Below, piece by piece: positions 44,138 to 53,400 of a stretch of 64,000 nucleotides of DNA. The notes under the pieces were generated by a model that was not told the DNA's origin, did not search any database, and worked only from the letters and a program-made list of their open reading frames with translations. Made by a program: the position numbers and the translations under genes. Source of the stretch: Pseudoalteromonas ulvae UL12 (lineage in GTDB: Bacteria > Pseudomonadota > Gammaproteobacteria > Enterobacterales > Alteromonadaceae). Within the stretch, counting starts at the first letter, position 1. Each line of letters opens with the position of its first letter. The stretch spans positions 186,001-250,000 of the forward strand of contig NZ_AQHJ01000023.1 in NCBI RefSeq assembly GCF_014925405.1, given 5' to 3'.

Positions 44138-44757
44138 AAAAACGTATCTTAATAAGCTTATTTTTTATTGTTGGCCTTCTTTATCTGGGTGCATTACAGA
44201 CCTCACCCACGCCATTGACCGATCCTAACTGGCAGAAAATATCATCCCAAGGCCAACCTTTAGGGCCCTGGCAAGGCCCGTGGGCCTGTATATTCGATAA
44301 ACGACAACAGTTATTTTGGGAAACTAAAACCGACGATGAGTCGATTCATGATGGTAACTGGACCTATTCTTGGTTCCAAAACGGAATTGGCAAAGAAAAT
44401 CATGGCGATTGTTACTTTGAAGACAAACGCTGTGATACCGACGATCTGATCCGCCGTACAAACCAACAGCAATTATGTGGCCAAACACAGTGGCGCTTAC
44501 CTACCCAAGCAGAATTATTAGCACTAAAACAAACGCAAGATAGACCCGGACAAATCGCCATCACTACTGATTATTTTATCCATATGAAACATGGCGACTA
44601 TTGGTCAAGCACGCATCATCAGCCATTGAGTGGTATTTTTGGGCATTTAAAACACGGAGCCGTAGCAGTCAATATGACCGACGTCTCTGCGGTCACGTTA
44701 CCCTATCGCAATGCAGCGTTTGTTATTTTAGTGAGCGAGGCCAGCAGCGCCCCATGA
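44134..44757 (+). CDS. Exported DUF1566 (Lcl_C-like) domain protein
   Basis: 207 residues with an N-terminal signal or anchor (KKRILISLFFIVGLLYLGAL). The body has the DUF1566 pattern: WACIFDKRQQLFWETKTDDE (the DxxTGLxWE-type opening), CGQTQWRLPTQAELLALKQT (WRLPTxxEL hallmark), YWSSTHH and a late PYRNAAFVILV. Four Cys in CYFEDKRCDT and QQLCGQTQ and the single C near the start suggest disulfides. The role of the domain is unknown; it is common in exported proteins of aquatic bacteria and has a C-type-lectin-like look. It overlaps the b561/EB_dh gene by four bases, so the two are translationally coupled and probably act together. Confidence 0.85.
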   Translation: MKKRILISLFFIVGLLYLGALQTSPTPLTDPNWQKISSQGQPLGPWQGPWACIFDKRQQLFWETKTDDESIHDGNWTYSWFQNGIGKENHGDCYFEDKRCDTDDLIRRTNQQQLCGQTQWRLPTQAELLALKQTQDRPGQIAITTDYFIHMKHGDYWSSTHHQPLSGIFGHLKHGAVAVNMTDVSAVTLPYRNAAFVILVSEASSAP

Positions 44758-44823
44758 ACAGTTTCATTTTTTTAAACCTATTGCTTGGCAACAAACCAAG
44801 CGCACACAACAAAGGAAAGCACT

Positions 44824-46785
44824 ATGAAACTGCGTCATGTATCCCTGATTGGGATAGGACTGCTAACATTGGCCACACACACTTTGGCGGCAAGTAAACA
44901 GCACCGACTTATTTGGGATCACAACCCCAGCAATCAAGCGACTATTGGTTTTAGCCCATCAGGAAGTCAAAACCATTTTGTTAAGTATGGTTTATCAACC
45001 GACGAACAAGCCTGGTCCAATCAATCTGTTACAGCAACCCGAACTTTTGCTGGCAGCTTAATAAGCCATTTTGTCACCTTGAAAAATTTACCTAGTAATC
45101 AGCCTATTTATTATCGGGTGTGTGATGATAGTGGGTGTGGCGATAGGCTCTGGTTTCAAACGGCTCCCAATGATCAGTCTGGGTTTGTGATGGTGGCAGG
45201 AGGCGATACCCGCACCGGTTGGACAACTCGTCGTCAAGGTAACCGTTTAGTTGCAAAAATTCGTCCCCTAGTGATTATGCACGGCGGCGATTATACTAAT
45301 GCCAACTCGGCTTCAGAAATGAACACCTACTTGGATGACTGGCAGTTAACCATGTCTGACGATACGATTAATGGCTTGAGTTATAAGCGTATTTACCCGT
45401 TTATACCCACTCATGGCAATCACGAAGACAATAACTACAATACCTTATGCCAAGTGTTTGGAGTCGATTACGACCAAAATGGTCAATGTGATGCGAAAGA
45501 CACTTATGGCGCTGTGACACTATCACCGTTGCTGAAAGTCTATACGCTCAATAGTCAGTTCAAAAATAGCGGCTGGTCAAGCCATGCCAATACTATGAAT
45601 ACGTGGCTGCAGCAAGATATGGCCAGTAACAACGCAAAATGGCAAGTGGCGCAATACCATAAACCTATGTATCCACACTATAGTGGCAAATCAGATAACA
45701 CTATTTTATTTAATTGGTGGGCGAATCACTTTTACACCTATGGTATGAATCTAGTTGTCGAATCAGACACCCATATCAACAAGCTCACCCAAGCGATTAA
45801 ACCTTCAGGGAATGGTTTTACTGAAACAACCACCGGAGGCACGGTTTATGTGGGCGAAGGTTCATGGGGGGCTCCCGCTCGCTCAGCAAACAACCCTAAA
45901 TCATGGACAATTGATTTAGCCAGTATTCAACAGTTTAAAGTGATAAACGTCACTGCAGACCAACTCGCTGTGCGCACCGCGCAATTTGATGCCAGTGCAA
46001 ACAGCCTCAGTCGCGCCGAGCGTCAAGCCGACCCACTTGCATTACCTGAGAATATCAACTGGTGGTACGCCAATACTGTTGGCGAAGTGATGAATTTAGT
46101 GCAATCAAGTAGCGGTAAAACAGTGATTGACCTGGGACCCATCGACCCGATTGACCCTCCTTCTGAATTACAAAACAAGCAATTAGTGTCCAATTTAAGT
46201 GCAGCAAAAGGCCAGCAACAGTTCTTTACCTTAAATGTGCCAGGCAATGCCAAAAACTTAACCATCAATACCAGTGGCGGTACAGGTGATGTTGACTTAT
46301 ACGTCAAATTCAATAGTGCAGCCAGCCTCAATAATTATGATTGTCGTCCATTTAAAAATGGTAACAATGAGAAATGTGACATCACCCCGAGCCAAACTGG
46401 GACTTACCATGTGATGCTCAATGCCTATAGTACCTATGCCAATGTGAACTTACTGGCATCTTACGATGAAGATACTGGCAATCCAGGTCAACAAGGATCA
46501 TTTACTGATTTAAGTGCGGCTACGGATAATTGGATTTACAAACACATTACCTTGCCCGCAGGTGTCACGTCTTTAAACGTTGCGCTTTCTGGCGGCACAG
46601 GTGATGCGGATCTGTACGTTCGTCACAATCAGCAACCGAACAAAAACGACTATCAATGCCGCCCCTACAAAAATGGTAATAATGAAAGCTGTACCATCAG
46701 CAATCCAGCACAAGGTCAGTGGTTTTTAGCTCTCAACGCCTATAAAAGCTTTAGTAATGTCACTATTAGTTACACTTATCAGTAA
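44824..46785 (+). CDS. Secreted purple-acid-phosphatase-like metallophosphoesterase with two PPC domains
   Basis: 653 residues from ATG 44824 (AAAGGAAAG before it). A signal peptide ends near LAASK. An N-terminal Fn3-like domain of the purple acid phosphatase type (about 25-115) precedes a metallophosphatase domain with VMVAGGDTRTG, LVIMHGGDYTNANS, IPTHGNHEDN, QYHKPMYPHY and a final VVESDTHINKL in place of the usual GHxH. Two tandem pre-peptidase C-terminal domains follow (about 455-555 and 560-653), sharing SGGTGDxDLYV and NGNNExC. PPC domains mark type II secreted enzymes of marine bacteria and are often cut off. It lies 66 bp after the DUF1566 gene and probably in the same operon. Substrate unknown. 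Confidence 0.88.
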   Translation: MKLRHVSLIGIGLLTLATHTLAASKQHRLIWDHNPSNQATIGFSPSGSQNHFVKYGLSTDEQAWSNQSVTATRTFAGSLISHFVTLKNLPSNQPIYYRVCDDSGCGDRLWFQTAPNDQSGFVMVAGGDTRTGWTTRRQGNRLVAKIRPLVIMHGGDYTNANSASEMNTYLDDWQLTMSDDTINGLSYKRIYPFIPTHGNHEDNNYNTLCQVFGVDYDQNGQCDAKDTYGAVTLSPLLKVYTLNSQFKNSGWSSHANTMNTWLQQDMASNNAKWQVAQYHKPMYPHYSGKSDNTILFNWWANHFYTYGMNLVVESDTHINKLTQAIKPSGNGFTETTTGGTVYVGEGSWGAPARSANNPKSWTIDLASIQQFKVINVTADQLAVRTAQFDASANSLSRAERQADPLALPENINWWYANTVGEVMNLVQSSSGKTVIDLGPIDPIDPPSELQNKQLVSNLSAAKGQQQFFTLNVPGNAKNLTINTSGGTGDVDLYVKFNSAASLNNYDCRPFKNGNNEKCDITPSQTGTYHVMLNAYSTYANVNLLASYDEDTGNPGQQGSFTDLSAATDNWIYKHITLPAGVTSLNVALSGGTGDADLYVRHNQQPNKNDYQCRPYKNGNNESCTISNPAQGQWFLALNAYKSFSNVTISYTYQ

Positions 46786-46813
46786 CCTGAGCTCAAGTTA
46801 AGCCACCTAAACT

Positions 46814-46842
46814 CGCCCCGTAGAGATTCTTCGGGGCGTTTA
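46814..46842. terminator. Terminator between convergent genes
   Basis: CGCCCCG at 46814-46820 pairs with CGGGGCG at 46832-46838; AGA and TCT can pair inside. The stem is followed by TTTAC on the plus strand. It separates the phosphatase gene from the minus-strand formyltransferase gene and may serve both. Confidence 0.65.
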
Positions 46843-48516
46843 CTTGCCAGCCCGCCACGTACTTTTAACTCGTAAAAAATCAAATACGCTGTACTGACCG
46901 TTACTATGTAAATGGTGATTGCCGCGTAAATCAGCAAAAAAGTCTGGAGATAACTGACTGACCTGCTGCTCTTCATAGCTCGAGGGCGTGAGAGTAATAA
47001 TTTTTGCAATACTCAATCCAGCCCCATAGCTATTAAACCCTTGCGCTTGGCGACAACGATAGAGTGAATGCTCATCGCTGACAATGCCACCATTGCGGCC
47101 AATGTCACTATCAAACACAATGGGATTTTTCTGATGAGGGGTCCAATTGGTTGATAATGGGCTATCACTATAAAAAGCATGCAATTGCGCGCAATGCTCT
47201 GTACCCCCTGCCACTTTTAAATTAGTAAACAGCCACCAGCGCCCTTCATATTCAAACACCATTGAATCTACCGCTTCACAATTTGGCATCAGTTCATATT
47301 GAAACTGCCACTGCATTGGAAAGGAATCACAATGATATAAACGGATCCCATTTGCAGCAGTTGACTCTGGGATCATATATAGTTGCTGTTGATATTCAAA
47401 AATGTACGGAAAAGAAAGGTGAAAAGGTTCATCAATGATCGGGCCTAAAAACACAGGTTTATCAGCCGATAAATCAACCGCACTAATCGCCCCACGTCGC
47501 TCAGCCAAATCGTAATCCTCCACAAAACACACTGTTTGCTGCTGATGGCTGATCACAAAAGGATCGGCTAAATATCGCCCTCGGGGGTTCTCAATCACCG
47601 CACCTTTACTAAGCACCGCGTTTTGCCATCCACTGCGTACAAACGCCACCCCCCATACATCTTGGTATGACAAAAAGCGCTGAAGCAGATGAATGCCTAT
47701 TAACGATGAAGTTGAGCACAAACAATACCACATACTTTGCCATGGTTTTGGGGTGGTCAAAATGGGGTGGCTAAAAGGAAGAGAAGGCTCAACACTCGGT
47801 ATCTGCCCAGTTTTTGCGATATCGCTCACCACCGCAACAAAAGTCGAAATACTTTGGCTAAAAATTTTGATCTGATTTTCTGTAAACGAGCGAGCAGTGG
47901 CTAAATTCCCGCGAGCCAAGACTTGCCCCCCATCAAGCTCTTCACTGAGCTTTTGTACAATAAAGCCGGTGCTTGAGCGCTTTTGATACACCTCCCAAAA
48001 CCCTGCAGGCCCTCCTCGATTCCAGCGATTATCACCATGATGAAAAGATAACAAACCATGTTTAGCAACTGACAAAATATCACCTCGAAAAATACCCGGT
48101 GCATTGCCACGCATAATCACATCGAACGATTGGTCTCTCAATTGTGCAATGCTGTCATCATCAAAGCGCACCACCCACTTTGAGGCAGAAAACTGAGGGG
48201 TGATGGTTAGGCTTGATGTGATGAGTTCACTGATATCAAAGCTTGCTTCGTATTGAGCCAATTCGGGGTAAGTACGTTGCAATAAACGTTTTTCTAATTG
48301 GGTAAAGAAATTAAAAAAGCGCCCAGATAACACACGCATGATCTGCCCACGATGCAAAACATCCAGTAGCTTACTCAGTCGACTCACGTTGGTTTTTGGT
48401 GAAGCTTGAATAAGAAAAACCAACTCACATTCCACCTGCTCACTGAGTTGCTCAAGCAAGCTTTTAAGGTAATAATCGACCTCACTACCCGTTACTAAAA
48501 TCCCTATTTTAAGCAT
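46840..48516 (-). CDS. Formyltransferase-like domain fused to GINT1-like beta-propeller domain
   Basis: 558 residues from ATG 48516, chosen for the AGGTGG just upstream; a GTG two codons earlier is possible. The first 240 residues resemble formyl-tetrahydrofolate-dependent formyltransferases: GLLSFHHGDNRWNRGGPAGF keeps the catalytic His (H159) and ELDGGQVL the Asp (D195), but the Asn of the Asn-His-Asp triad is Ser157. From about 270 the sequence fits the beta-propeller domain related to glucosamine inositolphosphorylceramide transferase (RYLADPFVI, CFVEDYD, LSFPYIFEYQQQLYMIPES, WWLFTNL). I infer modification of a sugar in a surface glycan. It is monocistronic. Confidence 0.75.
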   Translation of the reverse strand: MLKIGILVTGSEVDYYLKSLLEQLSEQVECELVFLIQASPKTNVSRLSKLLDVLHRGQIMRVLSGRFFNFFTQLEKRLLQRTYPELAQYEASFDISELITSSLTITPQFSASKWVVRFDDDSIAQLRDQSFDVIMRGNAPGIFRGDILSVAKHGLLSFHHGDNRWNRGGPAGFWEVYQKRSSTGFIVQKLSEELDGGQVLARGNLATARSFTENQIKIFSQSISTFVAVVSDIAKTGQIPSVEPSLPFSHPILTTPKPWQSMWYCLCSTSSLIGIHLLQRFLSYQDVWGVAFVRSGWQNAVLSKGAVIENPRGRYLADPFVISHQQQTVCFVEDYDLAERRGAISAVDLSADKPVFLGPIIDEPFHLSFPYIFEYQQQLYMIPESTAANGIRLYHCDSFPMQWQFQYELMPNCEAVDSMVFEYEGRWWLFTNLKVAGGTEHCAQLHAFYSDSPLSTNWTPHQKNPIVFDSDIGRNGGIVSDEHSLYRCRQAQGFNSYGAGLSIAKIITLTPSSYEEQQVSQLSPDFFADLRGNHHLHSNGQYSVFDFLRVKSTWRAGK

Positions 48517-48807
48517 AACCACCTACATTCATTATTTTTATACAAAAAATTGAGCATATTGATGTGTAAAGAGTATGAAAGAAACGAGTAAAATGAGGGT
48601 AATCGTTGTTACTTAGTCGGTTTTCACTGTGTTTTATAATCTACTCGCCCATCTATAAATACGCTCACACAGCATCGAGTGCTCTTTATTAAGCGTAGAC
48701 GATAAATAGAATGATTAACTTTATTTTCATGATCTTAAGTAAAAATCACGGTGTGACTCTTACTGTTCATTACTTTGGTGAATACATCAATAGCGTGGCG
48801 TATTTGC

Positions 48808-49743
48808 TTAGTCAGGGCTATGGAAAACTTGGCGATAATCTTGTTTAAAATGTATTTTGTCAGCCTCACTTAAATAACGCACATGGGCTTGATACAAGCG
48901 CTCATCATGATAAAGCTGTTTTAAAACATGATTAACCTTAGCAATAAAAGTGGCTGCTATCTCTGATTGTTTACATGCAATGTGGCCTAAAATATAAGTG
49001 GGATTACCTGCTATGGCCACTGAACGAATCTGCTTGCCCTGAACTTTTTGGCCGGTTTGCTCAAAAAAAGTAGCAGGAAACATTAAGGCGTACTCTGAAC
49101 GGCGTCTCTCAAGCATCGCCAATAGCGCAGTGTAATAATCTCCGCCAGAGCGGTACAGTGTGTTACTTTTATCAAGTAATGCTAATTGCGAATCTAAATA
49201 TCGCCCATATGACTTATCTTTCACCAATAACAACTTGTGCTCTAATTGTTCAGTGAACAGCGCTTGTAATGAAAACAATTGCCCTTGCTTATTAAGTTGC
49301 TTAGCACTAATGGTCACCCAAGAAGGATCGTAATACAGACGGTGATTAGGAAACATGTGAATTGGCAAGCTAAATAGATACTGCGCTTGTCGCTCAGGGG
49401 TTTTGACTCTGTTTACAACACATGCATTTTCATGGCGGTCTAATAATGGATCAATGCGAGAAATAGGGGCACTTTGCACGTCAAAATCGAACTCATCTGT
49501 TAACTGATTGAGCACTAAATTAAGCGTATCGGTTGCCAATGAAACAGGCTGTAAACTCAATAACTGCTGGCGGTCATTTTCATCATCACTCAGTAATAAA
49601 ATGCGCTCTTTTGCACTGACACTGAGATGAAAAAAAAGCAAACTAACAGCCAATAAAAAGTATTTCAAAAGGACACTCTGCACTGCATTTTTACTGAGTA
49701 TATAAAATAATATTACTTTCGTCTTGTAACGAATAAGGAACAT
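48808..49743 (-). CDS. Periplasmic binding-protein-like orphan (type 2 fold)
   Basis: 311 residues. A hydrophobic signal (LLKYFLLAVSLLFFHLSVSAK) follows about 22 extra residues, so the true start may be internal. The body, with HENACVVNRVKTPERQAQYL, GGDYYTALLAMLERRRSEYA and GHIACKQSE, resembles small type-2 substrate-binding proteins of unknown ligand that are numerous in Alteromonadales and stand apart from transporters. Two Cys could form a disulfide in the periplasm. It is alone on the minus strand; the spacer on its downstream side (48517-48807) shows no gene. Confidence 0.7.
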   Translation of the reverse strand: MFLIRYKTKVILFYILSKNAVQSVLLKYFLLAVSLLFFHLSVSAKERILLLSDDENDRQQLLSLQPVSLATDTLNLVLNQLTDEFDFDVQSAPISRIDPLLDRHENACVVNRVKTPERQAQYLFSLPIHMFPNHRLYYDPSWVTISAKQLNKQGQLFSLQALFTEQLEHKLLLVKDKSYGRYLDSQLALLDKSNTLYRSGGDYYTALLAMLERRRSEYALMFPATFFEQTGQKVQGKQIRSVAIAGNPTYILGHIACKQSEIAATFIAKVNHVLKQLYHDERLYQAHVRYLSEADKIHFKQDYRQVFHSPD

Positions 49744-49855
49744 ACAAGGCCAGAGTTACCAAACGACTGCAGAGCAAACCATCAAGTTATGTGCAGACGT
49801 AAAATGCTGTGATAACCTTCATCTTAAATGTTGGCCATTGTCATCAGGAAAATCT

Positions 49856-50452
49856 ATGTATATCAATCCCGATACCCTTCCTAAAGAGTTACCCCGGACC
49901 AACAGCCGACTTGGGCGATGGATTGGGCAAACAATACTGCGACTCAGTGGCTGGCAAGTCATCGGGCAGTTTCCTGCACAAGGAAAGTTTGTTGCTGCGG
50001 TCGCCCCTCATACTTCAAATTGGGATTTTATCATTGCCCTCGCCGTCAAACTCAGTCTTGATATTAAAATCAAATTTCTTGGCAAACACACGCTGTTTGT
50101 TGGCCCATTAGGTTGGCTCTTAAAAAAAATGGGGGGCATTGCGGTTGACAGAACTGCAGCTCACGGTATCGTTGCGCAAGTCAGTGACGCATTTGCTCAA
50201 CACGAACAACTGATCGTCGGTATTGCCCCTGAAGGGACCCGTAAAAAGTCAGCACACTGGAAAAGTGGTTTTTTATATATTGCGAATAAAAGCCAAGTAC
50301 CTGTTGTGCCAATGGCGCTCGATTACTCGCGCAAGTTATTTATTATTATGCCTTGCGAAACCATTTCTGATGATATTCCAAGTGAATTACGCAGAATTAA
50401 AACACTCTTTCCACAACACTTTGCAAAGTACCCTTTCAATGTGTCGGATTAA
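49856..50452 (+). CDS. PlsC-family 1-acylglycerol-3-phosphate acyltransferase-like protein
   Basis: 198 residues from ATG 49856 (AGGAAAA before it); a TTG six codons earlier is less likely. The HX4D acyltransferase motif is in VAPHTSNWDFIIAL, the acceptor-binding motif in IAPEGTRKKSAHWKSGFLY, and VPVVPMALDY follows. No membrane segment is strong, as in the short soluble-looking subgroup of this family that acylates lysophospholipids or ornithine lipids. It should act at the cytoplasmic face of the inner membrane. Its stop lies three bases from the stop of the convergent histidine kinase gene. Confidence 0.9.
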   Translation: MYINPDTLPKELPRTNSRLGRWIGQTILRLSGWQVIGQFPAQGKFVAAVAPHTSNWDFIIALAVKLSLDIKIKFLGKHTLFVGPLGWLLKKMGGIAVDRTAAHGIVAQVSDAFAQHEQLIVGIAPEGTRKKSAHWKSGFLYIANKSQVPVVPMALDYSRKLFIIMPCETISDDIPSELRRIKTLFPQHFAKYPFNVSD

Positions 50453-50455
50453 CCC

Positions 50456-53400
50456 CTACTTAGTCCGATGAGCTACAAGCGGTAAACTAATCATAAACTC
50501 ACAACCGCTACCAAGCTCACTGTGACATTGAATCGTACCTTGAAGAACCTGATGGACTAAATTGAAGGTAATACTGAGCCCTAAACCAGTTCCACCTTGC
50601 AGCCGATTTGTGGTGAAAAACGGATCAAAAATTTTATCAATCACCTGAGGATCAATCCCTTTGCCATTATCTCTAACTGAAATAAAGCATTGTGCTTGCA
50701 CCACTTTTACTTCTATCAACACCTTCGGCGCTAAATGATCACTAAATGCATGCATAATCGCATTATTTAATAATGAAAATAGCACTTGCGCTAAAGCTCC
50801 TGGATACGTTTGTATTTCAAGCATATCAGGTACCACCACTTCAACGGCAATACCTTTCAAATCGAGTAAAGATTGTTGTCCGGCCACAACCCCGGCAATA
50901 AATTCATCAAGTTTTATCTGCGTTTCATTATCACTTGAGCTTTCAACCGCCACTTGCTTAAAGCGCTGCACAAGGGAAGCAGCACGTTCAGTATTATCTT
51001 TGATTAATTGAATACTTTGCTCTGCACTAACGAAAAAGTCATGTAACCGAGTCCGAGAGAGTGTTTCATTACTAAAGTGGCGCTGTAAATTTTGCGTATG
51101 ATCATCCAATACACTTGCTGCTGTTACGGTAATCCCAAGCGGAGTATTCACCTCATGGGCGACACCAGCCACCAACTGACCTAAGTAGGCCATTTTTTCA
51201 TGCATAATGAGCTGCTCTTGAGTATGTTTTAATTCTTCCATGCTATTTTTTAAGTTTTGATGAACCTGCATTAAATTTAAGTGCGAGCGTGCATTGGACA
51301 CAGCTATCGTCGCATACGCAGCCAAACTTTCGAGTAATGTTAAATCATGCTCGCTATAGCTATTATTCACCACACTTTGAATACTGATCACCCCTAGCAT
51401 TTCACCATTGTGCTGCATTGGGACGTACATCATTGATACTGCTTTGATTTCTTTACTGCCGCTGCTCAGTGTGTGTTCGTTTAAATCTTGCTGCGGATAG
51501 TACTTCTGGTATTCTTTTTCATAGTCATTAATTAAAATTGATTGATTGTGCTTGACCGCATACACAGCAAGCTGCCCAGGCTCATCAAGAGAGCGTGAAT
51601 AAGCAAGATATCGCACACCTCGCTCAACGGCGTAATCAAATTCAAGCAAATTCTTCTCGGGGTTTAATATCCCAATCCCAAAGCGATCGGCCTGAAAAAT
51701 TTGATTAATCTGCCCATAAATATCATTCAATAATTCATCGAGCAGCAGCTGAAGTGTGAATTGTCGGCCAATTTGATTAATCACTTGAATTTCACGAGTG
51801 CGCTGATTGACTAGATCTTCCAATTTTGTCGCTTGAGCCCTCACTAAACCAATCCGCCATCTAAAAATCTGTAAAATTACCCCTGTAATCAATAACACAA
51901 CCAAAATCTTAAACCACCAAGTCTGCCAAAAAGCAGGTAAGACGGTAAATTTAATCGCTATTGGTACAGGCATTTGCTGATAGTTAGGGTACTTTGCTCG
52001 CATGCGCAATACATAGTGACCAGGTGTTAAATTATTGAACTGTACAAAATGGATGCCACTATCGATTGCCTGCCATTTTTCTTGGGTTTCACCTTCAAGC
52101 CAATATTCATATTTTACTGTTTTTTCAAAGAGTAAATCACTTAATGCGAAGTGAAATCTGACATTGTTTTCATCTGGCAAAAATTTCAATCCATGCAAAC
52201 GCGACAAAGGAAAATCTTGGCCATTAATGTCTAATCGCGTCACATTAAAATCACTCGGCAAGTGCGTCATCTCAAACTCATCCGGATCAATAATTAATAA
52301 ACCTTGAGTTCCGCCAAATAACATTAAACCATTGCGCATTTTTGTATATGCACCTAGCCATGCAACACCAAAATCAACGCCTTCATTTTTGCCCAACGAC
52401 ATGTACTTTTCAGCATTAATATCCAGCACACTGGTGGCACTCCAAATGCGCCCGCTGCTGTCTAACAGCATATTGGCACCAGGTGTTCGTTTTGTTATCG
52501 GCAAACGTTGCTTTAAACGAGTAAACATCGGGTCAGCCTGATCAAGGTTTGTGATTTGATCAAAGCCAATACTCGTGGTCAACCAAATTGACCCGGCAAA
52601 GTCGCTCACCATACCTAACACATAATTATGACTAAGGCTGTGCTCAATCGTGGCAGCCTTAAAATGATCGAGTTCTGTATCAGCTTGAGCTAAACGATAC
52701 ACGCCATTGTGTGTACTAATCCAGAGTGCGCCAAATTGGTCTTCGAGCAAGGAAGTGACAGTATCTAACATGATTTGCCCATCACTTTTTTTGTGTAAAT
52801 ACTGGCAATCATTATTTTTCAAGGTCACTAAACATACACCTTTGGCGGTCCCAACCACTAAAGTTTGATTGCGTAACACCAACATACGCAGCACTGCACC
52901 TTTGTTAATTCCTATCACTCCAGAAGGGATAAATCGCTTTGAATCGAGGTCTAATTTAACTAAACCTGACGATGCGGTACCTGCCCATATTGTGCCTGAT
53001 TGCTGCTGAGCTAAAGAGACAACATTGGTCAATGCTTTGCCCTCATTAGTGCGATTAATCGAGCTTACTCGACCTCGCTGAGGATCAATAATATCGACTC
53101 CTTGGCCGGTTGTGCCCACAGCAATTAAACCATTATTAAGCTCTAATACAGTGCGTACATTGGCATAACTCAATCCGTTGTCGTGTTGTAAACTATGGCG
53201 AAGAGTCACAAAGCTGCTCGCTGTATTGGCGTTCATCACCTGTAAACCTGCGCCCCAAGTGCCAATAACCAAAGCACCATTTTTACTTAAAAATGCAGTC
53301 CCTATTTCATCAAAAACTAAACTACTTTTTACTGACGGATCATGTTTCAAGTGGCGCTCAAATTGATGGCTTTTCGCATTGAGCACCCATAATCCATTGC

